A stretch of 64,000 nt of DNA, taken from NCBI GenBank assembly GCA_016786595.1, contig JAEUWB010000003.1:62001-126000 (forward strand), in the 5' to 3' direction. The notes under the pieces are model-generated. The model saw only the letters and a program-made list of their open reading frames with translations, made no database searches and was not told the origin of the DNA. Source of the DNA: a bacterium (GTDB lineage Bacteria; Bdellovibrionota_C; UBA2361; SZUA-149; JAEUWB01). This document shows, piece by piece, positions 1-9,494 of the stretch (position 1 is the stretch's first letter; every line of letters begins with the position of its first letter). The position numbers were made by a program, and so were the translations under genes.

Positions 1-392
1 TTGCTTTCTAAACCCTTCTGTCTTGAAAAACGGAGGAGTGCTCTCACTCTGGCAAGCAGTTCTGCAACGGAAAATGGCTTGCTCACAAAATCATTAGCTC
101 CGTCATCTAAGGCTTTCACCTTACTTTCCTCATCAGTTCGCGCTGATAAAATAAGTATGGGTAGACTGTCACTCCATCCTCGAATGGAACTAATCACTTC
201 AAAACCTACTTTATTAGGTAGACCTAAGTCCAATATCACCAAATCGGGCTGATGTGACGCGGCAGCTTGTATCCCCTCCTTCCCATCAAATGCACTTATA
301 ATTTGATACTCATCAGCAGAAACAGCGGCTTTAATAAGCTTATGTATCGACTCTTCGTCCTCTACAATAAGAATTTTAATTTTTGGCTGCAT
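1..392 (-). CDS. kdpE: KdpE response regulator (receiver domain, C-terminus outside window)
   Basis: Only the first 130 codons are visible; the gene runs off the left edge. The ATG at 392 begins MQPKIKILIVEDEES, a classical receiver domain: the acidic pair ED near residues 11-12, the phospho-acceptor Asp in LVILDLGLP, Thr/Ser in LILSAR and the conserved Lys in FVSKPF. It overlaps the end of kdpD by 17 bp, the usual kdpDE arrangement, so translation is probably coupled. By family knowledge, KdpE is an OmpR-type regulator that is phosphorylated by KdpD and activates the kdpFABC operon under potassium limitation or osmotic stress. The winged-helix output domain is expected beyond the window and cannot be confirmed. 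Identity rests on the receiver sequence plus operon context. Confidence 0.9.
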   Translation of the reverse strand, partial: MQPKIKILIVEDEESIHKLIKAAVSADEYQIISAFDGKEGIQAAASHQPDLVILDLGLPNKVGFEVISSIRGWSDSLPILILSARTDEESKVKALDDGANDFVSKPFSVAELLARVRALLRFSRQKGLES

Positions 393-2964
393 GAGCAAGA
401 CTCAAGAAAATTTTCGCGGTAGCGCCTCCATAATCATTCGATTCTAGCACGAATTTTCCTCCATGGAGCTTGGCTATCATTTTACATATAGAGACTCCTA
501 GCCCTGCACCTACATTCTTCTCAGTATCTAACCTCACAGAATGCGGAGAAGCTGTGTGCGCAAGGCCGGGACCGTCATCGGCAATATTAATAATAACATT
601 CTGAGCATCAAAGGAAATTGAGATATGTAATAGAGAGGCAAATTTTGCATGAATAATGGAATTTTCAATCACGTTAGAAATCAACTGATCAAGAAGCACT
701 GCATCAACGCGCATAAGCGGGAGATTCTCAGGATACTCTATTCGAATGGTACGTTTCGAAAGTTCATTTCGGTATTTTTCTAGAGCTTGGCCAATGAGTT
801 CCTCCAAAGATTCCCACTCCAAATTTAATTGCGGGGCCCCTTGTTCAAGTTTAGCAAACGATAATGCATTACCAACAAGTTTTGAAAGCCTTTTACTATG
901 ATCCCGAATGAGAGAAGCAAATTCTTGTACCTCTTTGAGATCGGTAGCAATGCCAATTTGCTCAGCGGCAGCCTCAATTACAGTTAATGGAGTTCTAAAA
1001 TCATGAGAAACGGAGCTTAAGACAAGTGTTCGCATTGATGCAGTTTCTATTCTAACTTGAGACTCACGTGCGCTTGCTTCAAGAATTAAACGCTCTAGGC
1101 AAAGCGCTGTTTGTTGCAGAATTAGTTCGATAGTTGGAATGATTTCCGGATCAATATGGTCGGTTTCTGATTGGACAGCACAGACTCCAAATAGCTCTCG
1201 CTCAGTTTGGATGGGTAAATATAATCCTCCGGCACCAGGTAAAATATCAGTCGTAACACCTGCGGCTACTTTTTTGTCCATTACAATTTTTGCAACCGCA
1301 AACTCTTCCGACTCGATCTCAAATAAACTTTTTGACTCTATACCTGTCTTCAGATTTCGGTCTTGAACGATAAGCAATCCGCAATCCAGTTTTCCAAGCT
1401 TTAGTATTGACTGTTGTGCTGCAACTAATATTTCATCTTGTGTCGTTGCTTCGCTCAGCTTTCTTCCGACCTCATACAAAGCAAGGGTTCGTTGTTCTCT
1501 ACTTTCGACGATTTGATTCTGTGATCTAATTCGTGCAACTAAACCACTTAGTGAAAGGCTGACAGAGACCATGGCAAGAAGCGTAATAACATACTCCGGA
1601 TTATGAACAGTGAGAGAATATTTAGGATCAATGAAAAAGAAGTTTAAGCATAAGCTTGAAGCAATAGCAGCTGCAACGGATTCAGTCCGTCCGGATCGTC
1701 TTGCAATCAAAACTGCCCCTAGAATATAGATCATTGAAATAGTGGCGATCTCAACGTAACGCTCAAGCAATGCTCCTAAGAGAGTGCACAGAACAACAAC
1801 TACCAATGCATACAGAGTTGTGAAAATGCGGGGTCTTTTATCTTTTGGGAAAAGCGGTCGTGGAGTGGCATCTTCCTCGTCTCCAGTGACTAAAAGCACA
1901 TCTATGTTGCCGCTTCTTCGCACGAGATCATCGGCAAGAGAATTGAAGAGGATATCTCTTATTCTATTTTTTATAGGCTTCCCAACAACAACCAGTGAAG
2001 CATTCAAAGCGACGGCGACTTTTAAAATTTCCGAGACAATGTCTGTGCCAAATCTCCTTTCAATAAAAAATCCCATTTTCTGAGCAGTAATAAGTGCATC
2101 TTCTATCAATAACTGATCTTGTTCAGACAACTTACCTAAGTGTGGGGTCTGCACATATACGACTGCCACAGAGCTTTTCCTAGCTGCAGCAATACTAGAT
2201 GCTTTTCGAATTAGTCTCTTTGCAAACCGATTAGGGCCAACCGCCAAAACCATCCTGTCGGATGTAGCCCAAGAATCCTTAACTGCGAGGGACTCTCTAA
2301 ACTTAATTACATCTCGATCGATTTTTTCTGCTGCCTTTCTCAGTAAAATCTCTCGAAGTGCTAAAAGACTACCCTCTTTGAAAAAATTTCTTAAAGCTGT
2401 TTCTGCTTTATCACCTTTATAGATTTTTCCTGATTTGAGCCGTTCGATTAATTCTTCGGGAGGTATGTCTACAACTTCAATAGAATCCGCTTCTCGTAGC
2501 ACCGAATCAGGAACGGTTTCATGTACTGTAATTCCTGAAAGAGATGAGACAAGTTCTGAGACACTCTCCAAATGCTGAATATTTAGCGTCGAATAGACAT
2601 TGATTCCTGCATCGAGAAGAGCCTGAATATCTAACCATCTTTTATTATGAAGACACCCTGGAGCATTGCTATGTGCTAACTCATCAACAAGAATCGTATG
2701 AGGATCTCGTTTTAATGCGGCTTCTAGATCAAACTCCCGAAGCGTTATCCCTTCATAGGTAATCTCCTTACTTGGAACTACCTCAAAAGGTTTAATAAGG
2801 CTTTCCGTCTCTTCACGGCCATGCGGCTCAATGTAGCCAGCAACGATATCGACCCTGGATTTTAGATCCTCTTGAGCGTCCTTCAGCATTGCATAAGTCT
2901 TACCAACCCCGGCAGACATTCCGAGGTAAATCTTTAACCTTCCTCGCCTAGAACTTTTCTTCAT
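376..2964 (-). CDS. kdpD: KdpD osmosensitive K+ channel sensor histidine kinase
   Basis: 862 aa from ATG 2964 (a TTG one codon upstream is less likely). Domains in order: N-terminal KdpD domain with Walker A GMSAGVGKT near residues 16-24 and the DELAHSNAPG motif near 95; a universal-stress-protein fold (about 240-365); four closely spaced membrane helices (about 390-500); a GAF-like region; HisKA with the H-box SHDFRTPL, His near residue 653; and HATPase_c with N-box NVIENS, DDGPGL and GAGLGVS. All catalytic motifs are intact. It senses potassium status and phosphorylates KdpE in the inner membrane. Its start overlaps the porin gene stop by 17 bp, so the porin and kdpDE are probably cotranscribed. 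Length is close to E. coli KdpD (894 aa). Confidence 0.97.
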   Translation of the reverse strand: MKKSSRRGRLKIYLGMSAGVGKTYAMLKDAQEDLKSRVDIVAGYIEPHGREETESLIKPFEVVPSKEITYEGITLREFDLEAALKRDPHTILVDELAHSNAPGCLHNKRWLDIQALLDAGINVYSTLNIQHLESVSELVSSLSGITVHETVPDSVLREADSIEVVDIPPEELIERLKSGKIYKGDKAETALRNFFKEGSLLALREILLRKAAEKIDRDVIKFRESLAVKDSWATSDRMVLAVGPNRFAKRLIRKASSIAAARKSSVAVVYVQTPHLGKLSEQDQLLIEDALITAQKMGFFIERRFGTDIVSEILKVAVALNASLVVVGKPIKNRIRDILFNSLADDLVRRSGNIDVLLVTGDEEDATPRPLFPKDKRPRIFTTLYALVVVVLCTLLGALLERYVEIATISMIYILGAVLIARRSGRTESVAAAIASSLCLNFFFIDPKYSLTVHNPEYVITLLAMVSVSLSLSGLVARIRSQNQIVESREQRTLALYEVGRKLSEATTQDEILVAAQQSILKLGKLDCGLLIVQDRNLKTGIESKSLFEIESEEFAVAKIVMDKKVAAGVTTDILPGAGGLYLPIQTERELFGVCAVQSETDHIDPEIIPTIELILQQTALCLERLILEASARESQVRIETASMRTLVLSSVSHDFRTPLTVIEAAAEQIGIATDLKEVQEFASLIRDHSKRLSKLVGNALSFAKLEQGAPQLNLEWESLEELIGQALEKYRNELSKRTIRIEYPENLPLMRVDAVLLDQLISNVIENSIIHAKFASLLHISISFDAQNVIINIADDGPGLAHTASPHSVRLDTEKNVGAGLGVSICKMIAKLHGGKFVLESNDYGGATAKIFLSLAHAAKN

Positions 2965-3985
2965 CAAAGAAACTTAGTGAAATTACAAATATAGTATCAT
3001 TGTTTACCTCATCTTGGTCGTCCAAGAAAATTTTATTTGGAGAAAATAAATGTTTTATTTCGCCGCGTAAAAATAATCCTGATCCTAAGCTGGCATCAAG
3101 CCCAACAGATGCACCATAGGCTTTGAAATCACTATTTGTAATAGAGCTTACAATTACACCATCAGGATCCTGGTAAGACTCAAAACGAGCATTGATGGAG
3201 AATGTATTATCAAGCGCTTGGCGCCCCATTAAAGAATAGCCCCAGAAGGTGCCCGATACGGGACTTGATTTTGATTGATAACCCAGATCTGTAGATCCAA
3301 TTAATGATAAGCCCGAATCGAAGTTTTTGCTGACTATGAGATTATGAAAAAGCCTATTACCATCATTTTCCTCCCCTAAGAATGTATTAGAGGTAATCGT
3401 CAGTCCGTTTTTAGTATACGCAAGTTGTGTTCCCAATGCTAAATGTTTTGCTTCGGTAGTATTTTGCCAACCATTTAAGCCTAGCAATTGACCCGACCAG
3501 TTAGCATCAAATGTGTGAGATAACCTAATTCCAGTTTCGTAGTAGGGAGAAAACTCAGCAATAAAAGATCTCGTATAATTTAGATTATCCTTGCTTAACC
3601 AACTTTCTGCTCCGATATGAGCCAGAAAGGTACCGAGATCTACCGTAGTGCTATCATCTAGATAGGCTCCAAGATAGCTTTCCTGTATGAATTTAAAATC
3701 ATCCTCAGGTTCTGCAATATAATTAATATCGACCGAATCCCCGTATTGGCCGACAAGTTTGCCGCGAATGACTTTATTATCGTACGTTAAACCCGCTGAA
3801 GCCAAATTCAGATGATAATCTTGATCTTGACTCGATTGAGTAAAATACGGCCGCTCCTCGTTTGAGAGGTTATTTTTCGCATACGCTGAATATGTGTCTA
3901 CAAATATTGACAATGTTAAGGAACTATCACAGAACGCTACCTCAGGAATAAATGTTATCAAAGCTGCCAGTAATAAACGTTTCAT
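2948..3985 (-). CDS. Outer-membrane beta-barrel porin inside the kdp operon
   Basis: 345 aa with a clear signal peptide (MKRLLLAALITFIPEVAFC) followed by alternating hydrophobic/polar stretches rich in Tyr, Gly, Asn and Ser and ending in a C-terminal Phe, the typical pattern of an outer-membrane barrel. Phrases such as TFLAHIGAESW, LSHTFDANWSGQLLGLNGW and LGTQLAYTKNG resemble the OmpL/BBP2 beta-barrel porin family; this assignment is from memory and not computed. The ATG at 3985 overlaps the kdpC stop in an ATGA junction, and the 3' end overlaps kdpD, so it is embedded in the operon. A role in moving K+ (or osmolytes) across the outer membrane to KdpFABC is an inference from this position. 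Confidence 0.8.
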   Translation of the reverse strand: MKRLLLAALITFIPEVAFCDSSLTLSIFVDTYSAYAKNNLSNEERPYFTQSSQDQDYHLNLASAGLTYDNKVIRGKLVGQYGDSVDINYIAEPEDDFKFIQESYLGAYLDDSTTVDLGTFLAHIGAESWLSKDNLNYTRSFIAEFSPYYETGIRLSHTFDANWSGQLLGLNGWQNTTEAKHLALGTQLAYTKNGLTITSNTFLGEENDGNRLFHNLIVSKNFDSGLSLIGSTDLGYQSKSSPVSGTFWGYSLMGRQALDNTFSINARFESYQDPDGVIVSSITNSDFKAYGASVGLDASLGSGLFLRGEIKHLFSPNKIFLDDQDEVNNDTIFVISLSFFDEEKF

Positions 3986-4530
3986 AATCTATCCAATTCC
4001 ATATTGAGTAAAAGTACATTGACGCGCGGCTCCCCTAAAAAACCAAGCACTCGATTTTTTGCAAGACTCGTTATGAGCATAAGGATTTTTTCTTCAGAAA
4101 TGCCTCGCTCTGTTGCGATTCTTTTTACCTGATATTTTGCAGCTGCTATGCTTATTTCAGGATCTAATCCGCTTCCTGAAGCAGTAACTAGATCCACTGG
4201 AACTGCTCCATGACTCCAGAGCTGTGCCCTATCTTTTAGCTGCTGTTGAAATGCTGGGTTACTAAGCGCTAAGTTCGAACCACTTGAGCTCTCTGGATTA
4301 TAGGGCCAAGACGAGATAGCGGAGGGTCGAGAGGAGAAATATTTACTTTCTTTAAATTCTTGGCCGATAAACTCTGAGCCAACTAGCTTTGCTCCACTCG
4401 CTATCGGAGATCCAATAGTATTTTCATAGAATAAAAGCTGCCCTATGACTGTCACAATCGCCGGATAAATAGCCCCTAAAAGAACCGTATACGAAAGAAA
4501 CTGAATGATTGATGTTTTTATAGCCTTCAT
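3982..4530 (-). CDS. kdpC: KdpC, potassium-transporting ATPase subunit C
   Basis: 182 aa from ATG 4530. This start is chosen because AGGGA lies six bases upstream; an ATG at 4536 overlaps that ribosome-binding site. One N-terminal membrane helix (FLSYTVLLGAIYPAIVTVIGQ) is followed by the KdpC-specific periplasmic domain: GSELIGQEF-like sequence (GSEFIGQEFKESKYFSSRPS), NLALSNP, VPVDLVTASGSGLDPEIS and the ending RVNVLLLNMELD. KdpC assembles with KdpF, A and B and, from studies of E. coli, is thought to help KdpB with ATP binding or complex stability. It lies 12 bp after kdpB. Confidence 0.97.
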   Translation of the reverse strand: MKAIKTSIIQFLSYTVLLGAIYPAIVTVIGQLLFYENTIGSPIASGAKLVGSEFIGQEFKESKYFSSRPSAISSWPYNPESSSGSNLALSNPAFQQQLKDRAQLWSHGAVPVDLVTASGSGLDPEISIAAAKYQVKRIATERGISEEKILMLITSLAKNRVLGFLGEPRVNVLLLNMELDRL

Positions 4531-4542
4531 ATACATCCCTAT

Positions 4543-6579
4543 TTAAACAAGACCGATTGCCACGATACAAAGATCAACCAGTTTTATTCCTATAAATGGA
4601 ACGATCAATCCCCCTACGCCGTATATTAGAATATGTCGTCGAAGAACTTCTGCAGCTCCTACTGGTCTATACACAACTCCTTTCATCGCAAGAGGAATAA
4701 GGAAAATGATAATAAGCGCATTGAAAATGATTGCTGACAGCGTTGCGCTCTCAGGAGAAGCCAATCCCATGACATTAAGAATTTGAAGCTGAGGATAAAT
4801 CCCCGCAAATGCAGCAGGAATAATGGCAAAATACTTCGCGACATCATTGGAGATACTAAAAGTAGTAAGTGCACCTCTTGTCATAAGGAGTTGCTTACCA
4901 GTTTCGACTACTTCAATAAGTTTTGTCGGATTCGAATCAAGATCAACCATGTTCGCAGCTTCTTTTGCTGCTTGGGTGCCTGAGTTCATCGCCACTGCCA
5001 CATCAGCTTGAGCAAGTGCGGGCGCATCGTTTGTACCGTCTCCTGTCATTGCTACCAAGCGACCGCCATTTTGATATTTTTTTATCAGGTTTAATTTTGC
5101 TTCGGGCGTAGCCTCGGCAAGAAAATCATCTACTCCAGCTTCAGCAGCGATTGAAGCTGCTGTCAGTGGGTTATCCCCAGTGATCATTACAGTTTTTATG
5201 CCCATAGATCTAAGCTCACTAAATCGCGCTTTAATGCCGGGTTTTACGATGTCTTTTAGCTCTATAACTCCAACAACATCTTCATTTAAAGCAACGACAA
5301 GTGGGGTTCCGCCCTTTTTAGCTATTGAATCCACAATCTCTTGAACAGCTGAAGAAATCCCGCCTACTAGGCGCTTAATCGCATCAGCAGCGCCTTTTCT
5401 GTATCGATTTCCCTCCGTATCAAAACCGCTCATCCTTGTTTCAGCAGTAAATGGAATAATAGTCCCAGCTTTGGGATCAATTTTAGTTGCATTTACTGCA
5501 TATGAATCGCTTGCAAGCTTTACAATACTTCTACCTTCAGGAGTTTCGTCTGAAAGCGACGAAGTTAGTGCGGCATGCGCAACTTCCTTCACCATTTTTC
5601 CTTCGGCAGGATAAAATGCGACAGCTTGTCTGTTACCCAAAGTAATAGTTCCTGTTTTATCTAGGAGCAAAACATCGATGTCACCTGCGGCTTCGACCGC
5701 TCTTCCTGAAAGGGCGATAACATTTTTTCTAACAAGTCGTTCCATACCTGCTATTCCGATTGCAGATAATAAACCGCCGATGGTGGTTGGAATAAGACAC
5801 ACTAAAAGAGCAACTAAGATCGTGACTGATACGGGAGAATTATTACCACCTACTTCTATGGCAAAATCAGAAAATCCTTTTAATGTGACGCATACAAACA
5901 AAAATATTATTGTCATCGCGGCGAGCAAAATGCTCAATGCTAGCTCATTAGGAGTTTTTTGACGTTTTGCGCCCTCAACCATCGATATCATCTGATCGAG
6001 AAATGTTTCCCCTGGATTTCTGGTAATCCTAATAATGAGCTTATCCGAAAGAACCACTGTCCCTGCGGTAACAGAGCTTCTATCTCCACCAGCTTCTCTG
6101 ACTACCGGCGCACTCTCTCCTGTAATAGCACTTTCATCCACTGTTGCTGCGCCAAGCACCACCTCACCGTCTCCCGGGATAGTATCGTTTGTCCAAACGA
6201 TAACGAGGTCATCTTTTCTCAAATCTGCTGCTGGAATGATATTAAAACTATCCGAGAATGAGATCGAGTGAATTTTCCTTGCTTCTACATCTTTTCGAGA
6301 CTTTTTAAGAGAATCTGCCTGAGCTTTTCCTCTACCCTCAGCAATGCTTTCTGCGAAATTTGCAAAAAAAACAGTTAGCCATAACCAGCCAGAAATTTGC
6401 ACGTTGAAGGCTCTTGATGAGCTTCCATTGTCACCAAGAATACATGCCAAGGTAGTATACACTGCGCCTATGAGGACACAGAACATAACTGGATTTTTTA
6501 GTTGCACGCGTGGATCTAGTTTTTTAAATGATCCGATTAAGGCGGCAGAGACTATCTTGTTTGACAATAGTGAAGCCAT
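4543..6579 (-). CDS. kdpB: KdpB, P-type ATPase subunit of the Kdp potassium pump
   Basis: 678 aa from ATG 6579. An upstream TTG at 6606 is possible but would overlap kdpA, and the ATG has TGTGAG just upstream. With this start the phosphorylated aspartate of DKTGT is residue 307, as in E. coli KdpB. Also visible are the TGES actuator loop (AITGESAPV), the nucleotide-binding KGA motif (RKGAADAI) and the hinge [12 protein letters not shown]. About seven membrane helices flank the cytoplasmic domains. KdpB hydrolyses ATP to drive K+ through KdpA. It starts 10 bp after the kdpA stop. Confidence 0.98.
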   Translation of the reverse strand: MASLLSNKIVSAALIGSFKKLDPRVQLKNPVMFCVLIGAVYTTLACILGDNGSSSRAFNVQISGWLWLTVFFANFAESIAEGRGKAQADSLKKSRKDVEARKIHSISFSDSFNIIPAADLRKDDLVIVWTNDTIPGDGEVVLGAATVDESAITGESAPVVREAGGDRSSVTAGTVVLSDKLIIRITRNPGETFLDQMISMVEGAKRQKTPNELALSILLAAMTIIFLFVCVTLKGFSDFAIEVGGNNSPVSVTILVALLVCLIPTTIGGLLSAIGIAGMERLVRKNVIALSGRAVEAAGDIDVLLLDKTGTITLGNRQAVAFYPAEGKMVKEVAHAALTSSLSDETPEGRSIVKLASDSYAVNATKIDPKAGTIIPFTAETRMSGFDTEGNRYRKGAADAIKRLVGGISSAVQEIVDSIAKKGGTPLVVALNEDVVGVIELKDIVKPGIKARFSELRSMGIKTVMITGDNPLTAASIAAEAGVDDFLAEATPEAKLNLIKKYQNGGRLVAMTGDGTNDAPALAQADVAVAMNSGTQAAKEAANMVDLDSNPTKLIEVVETGKQLLMTRGALTTFSISNDVAKYFAIIPAAFAGIYPQLQILNVMGLASPESATLSAIIFNALIIIFLIPLAMKGVVYRPVGAAEVLRRHILIYGVGGLIVPFIGIKLVDLCIVAIGLV

Positions 6580-6589
6580 AAGTTTTTTC

Positions 6590-8245
6590 TCACAAAAGAT
6601 GTTCAATTACTGGACCCAACACAAGAGCCGGCACAAAGGTGAGCGCTCCAACGATCAAGATCACTCCAAGGAGAAGAAACGAAAAAAGAACTGTGTGTGT
6701 TGGTAGTGTGCCAGCTGATGGCGGGGTGATTTTTTTTGCCCCGATATTTCCCGCAAGAGCAAGGACCGGGACGATGATGAGAAATCGAGAGAGAATCATG
6801 GTGATTGCTCCCCACCATAGATGAAGCGGAAGCCCGGACGAAAAGCCTCCAAACGCGCTTCCATTGTTATTACCCATAGAACTATACGCATAAAGAATTT
6901 GGCTAAAACCGTGTGGTCCAGGATTTGAAACTGAGCTGCTTCCTAACCCACAAAAGATCGTAAGAGCTGTTCCTGCCAGCACTAATATGCACGGGACTAA
7001 AACAATTAGAGAAACCATCTTCATCTCAAAGACCTCAATCTTTTTTCCCAAATATTCGGGAGTTCGCCCCACCATGAGCCCAGCGATAAAGACAGTGACA
7101 AGAACGAATGCAAGCATTCCGTAAAGACCAGAACCCACTCCTCCGAAAATTACTTCCCCCAACTGCATCATAACCATCGGTACCAATCCTCCGAGTGGAG
7201 TAAAGGAGTCATGCATAGCATTAACTGAACCATTTGATGCGGCAGTCGTTGCAACTGCCCAGAGACTTGATGCGGCAATTCCAAATCGAACCTCTTTCCC
7301 CTCCATATTTCCGCCGGCACTTTCGCTGGATGGCTGAATGTTGATACTCGATGGGAAATATTTTGATTGAGGATTTTGCTCAAAATACGCAGTAAATACA
7401 GTTGCAAATATGCTGACAAGGAGCATGACGCCGTAGAGTGCCCAACCCTGTCGTTTATCTTTAATCATTGCTCCAAATGCAAAACAGCACGCTGCAGGAA
7501 TTAAAAGAATTGCTAGCAATTCATAGAGATTTGAAATCGGCGTTGGATTTTCTAGAGGATGTGCAGAGTTAGCATTATAGAATCCTCCTCCATTTGTTCC
7601 TAATTGCTTAATAGCGACTTGAGAAGCCACCAAACCTAACGGAATTTTTGCATCCTTTGCGGACTCATACGTTTGAATATTTAGATACGCAGTAATGGTT
7701 TGAGGAACACCTTGCTGATTTAACAGTAGTGAAAGCACTATTGATAATGGCAACAAGAAGCAGATTATTACTCGGTTAAGATCTCTCCAGAAATTTCCAA
7801 TCATTCCCGATTCATGATTTTTTATTCCTCGAATTAAAGCTGCCATTACACATAAGCCAACGGCTGCGGAGACAAAATTTTGAACAGTAAGTCCAGCAGT
7901 CTGACTAAACAATGAGAGCGAAGATTCTCCACCATATGCCTGCCAATTCGTGTTCGTGACAAAACTTGCAGCTGTATTAAATGCTAACGCCCAGGTCATT
8001 CCATCGAATCCTTGCGGATTGAACGGGAGATAATGTTGATATTTGAGCAAAAGTGTTAGTGCCGTCATGCATACTGAACTAAACGCGATGACGGATATGC
8101 AATAGGACTTCCAATTCATGCTTTCGTTTTGGCATACTGATTTTTGGTTGGTAAAACACCAACAGAGCCAACTCCCTACGGGTACAGCCAACGCTGTTAA
8201 GAGCCCATAAAAGAAAACTATTTGTAGGAGCGTATTTGCTGTCAT
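6590..8245 (-). CDS. kdpA: KdpA, potassium-selective channel-like subunit
   Basis: 551 aa, close to the usual 557. About ten membrane helices. The four pseudo-repeat selectivity loops of the SKT/KdpA superfamily are recognisable: [50 protein letters not shown] and [13 protein letters not shown]. KdpA binds K+ from the periplasm and passes it to KdpB. Its ATG shares one base with the stop of the small kdpF (TAATG), showing translational coupling. No disruption is seen, so the pump should be functional. Confidence 0.98.
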   Translation of the reverse strand: MTANTLLQIVFFYGLLTALAVPVGSWLCWCFTNQKSVCQNESMNWKSYCISVIAFSSVCMTALTLLLKYQHYLPFNPQGFDGMTWALAFNTAASFVTNTNWQAYGGESSLSLFSQTAGLTVQNFVSAAVGLCVMAALIRGIKNHESGMIGNFWRDLNRVIICFLLPLSIVLSLLLNQQGVPQTITAYLNIQTYESAKDAKIPLGLVASQVAIKQLGTNGGGFYNANSAHPLENPTPISNLYELLAILLIPAACCFAFGAMIKDKRQGWALYGVMLLVSIFATVFTAYFEQNPQSKYFPSSINIQPSSESAGGNMEGKEVRFGIAASSLWAVATTAASNGSVNAMHDSFTPLGGLVPMVMMQLGEVIFGGVGSGLYGMLAFVLVTVFIAGLMVGRTPEYLGKKIEVFEMKMVSLIVLVPCILVLAGTALTIFCGLGSSSVSNPGPHGFSQILYAYSSMGNNNGSAFGGFSSGLPLHLWWGAITMILSRFLIIVPVLALAGNIGAKKITPPSAGTLPTHTVLFSFLLLGVILIVGALTFVPALVLGPVIEHLL

Positions 8246-8325
8246 TAAAATATCTCCGGTAAAAGAAGCGCTGTGAATAGATAGACAACAAGAGCGATAC
8301 TAAGAATCAATGCAAGTGTTTCCAT
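8245..8325 (-). CDS. kdpF: KdpF small membrane subunit
   Basis: A 26-residue peptide, METLALILSIALVVYLFTAL plus LLPEIF, forming a single membrane helix that ends in the LLxPE(x)F pattern typical of KdpF. Its TAA overlaps the kdpA ATG by one base. KdpF stabilises the KdpABC complex in the inner membrane. Easy to miss because of its size, but position and sequence are diagnostic. It is the first gene of the operon. Confidence 0.93.
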   Translation of the reverse strand: METLALILSIALVVYLFTALLLPEIF

Positions 8326-8767
8326 GCCCGCACAGTAGCAGCGTCAGGCATAAAGAATCCCTAAAGAAGGATGGCCAAAGCATAAAGATTTCGTAAGGAT
8401 TTATTGTGCACGAAAATGCCTAGGTATAAGTTTTCTAAATCTGTAAGACTGAGAATGCTAAGAAGTCGACCTAGGTAGTTAATGACAAATGGCTGGGGCG
8501 ATGCTCGGGGGGTGCCCAACCTGTCTTGTAAAAAGATTAGAGCGTAATAACCATTGTCAATTTCTGCGCATGACAAAATATATTCCATGACAAATTGTAT
8601 ATGTGGAATGTTTTAGCGACACGTCTGAAGCCTTTGCCAGAGAGAAGCAAATTAAAAGATGGATCGATTAAAAAAAAGCATTGATTTGAAGTGGCATGGA
8701 AGCGTTGAAATTTTTAAGTAAGAGAAAGGCTTAGATGACTCGCCACGAGCGAGCGAAGCGAGTCGAG
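8326..8767 (-). promoter_or_regulatory. kdp upstream region with candidate KdpE repeats
   Basis: No credible gene. Upstream of kdpF the sequence TCTTTATGC (minus strand) occurs twice, at 8348-8356 and 8380-8388, 32 bp apart, about three helical turns. It sits in T-rich DNA of the kind KdpE binds in E. coli. These are plausible KdpE operators or part of the promoter; this is inference from spacing and position. Between 8737 and 8764 there is a hairpin (GACTCGC paired with GCGAGTC) just beyond the 3' end of the tmRNA, which could act as its processing or termination signal although no T-run follows. Confidence 0.35.
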
Positions 8768-9125
8768 TGGAGGTGGGGGGAGTCGAACCCCCGTCCGCAA
8801 AGTGAAAAAAGAAGGCATCTACAATGTGTAGCCTGAGAATTGTATTTAATCAGCTGCACTCCCCCAGACAGGAAACAGACTGACGAGCCCGGATGTAGTT
8901 TCGGAACTTAAGCTCAAGACAGACCTAAATTCCTAGCCCACTTGTAATAGCCTTTCTAGGATAATGAGCCCACCCTAGTCAGGCGCATCAGCTTAAGCGG
9001 CTAATGCGATTGTTGCGTAATCGTCTTGGTTTGCGATTACAATTTTGCCGCTTGATAACCCGGCCAACGGCCCCGGGACATGCCACCTTCATCGTCCGCC
9101 AGTGCGTCGAACCCGTTTCACCCCC
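8768..9125 (-). ncRNA. ssrA: tmRNA (one-piece) with proteolysis tag ANQDDYATIALAA
   Basis: The 5' end GGGGGUG (9125 downward) pairs with the 3' acceptor strand CACCUCC (8775-8769), followed by discriminator A; CCA is not encoded. The T-arm GGGGGTTCGACTCCCCC lies near the 3' end. The 5' domain carries the conserved GGGTTCGAC. The tag frame at 8993-9034 reads ANQDDYATIALAA then TAA, matching the bacterial pattern AN..DxYA...ALAA recognised by ClpXP. Between them are several GC-rich blocks expected to form pseudoknots. It rescues stalled ribosomes with SmpB. About 358 nt long, encoded as a single molecule and not permuted. No convincing -35/-10 pair was assigned; TAATCT ends three bases before the 5' end. 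Confidence 0.96.
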
Positions 9126-9494
9126 GTAGATTACTCGTTGCCAAAAGTTTTTTGGTTAACGAAACTTTCGTCAACGGGTAAGTATTTATTTTATCCAGTA
9201 AAATCAGTTGACTGGACGTTTAGACTGATTGCCCAGGCTACAGCTGAAGCAACAGCTATTTGGGCACTCAGTCTAAATGCTATTGTAATCATTAAAAATA
9301 ATAACCGCAACTTTAGGAACAAATGCTCCTGTGCATATTAGAGATACCTACCATTTGCCTAGGCATAAGAGCGCTTTATTTACTAATTGAGAATCTTTCC
9401 CAGAAAGGATAAATACATTGCTGAGTTTAATTGCTGCTAACGCATTGGCAAGTAATATTCTCAATGTCCAAATTTAATAGAAGGATACTTGATT
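9126..9494. promoter_or_regulatory. Divergent intergenic region between tmRNA and the secreted protein gene
   Basis: No supported gene. It must hold the tmRNA promoter (minus) and the promoter of the gene starting at 9495 (plus). A 9-bp inverted repeat, ATTGAGAAT at 9386-9394 and ATTCTCAAT at 9457-9465, flanks the probable promoter of the plus-strand gene and could be an operator. AGAAGGA just upstream of 9495 is a ribosome-binding site. Confidence 0.35.

Noticed and set aside
6580-6606. TTG start for kdpB overlapping kdpA
   Set aside because: The ATG at 6579 has better spacing from a ribosome-binding site and puts the phosphorylated Asp at 307, as in E. coli.
8361-8588. Minus-strand open frame upstream of kdpF
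   Set aside because: No ribosome-binding site, poor composition, and it occupies the likely kdp promoter region.
9045-9341. Plus-strand open frame of 98 codons
   Set aside because: It overlies the 5' part of the tmRNA on the other strand and has no ribosome-binding site or protein-like composition.
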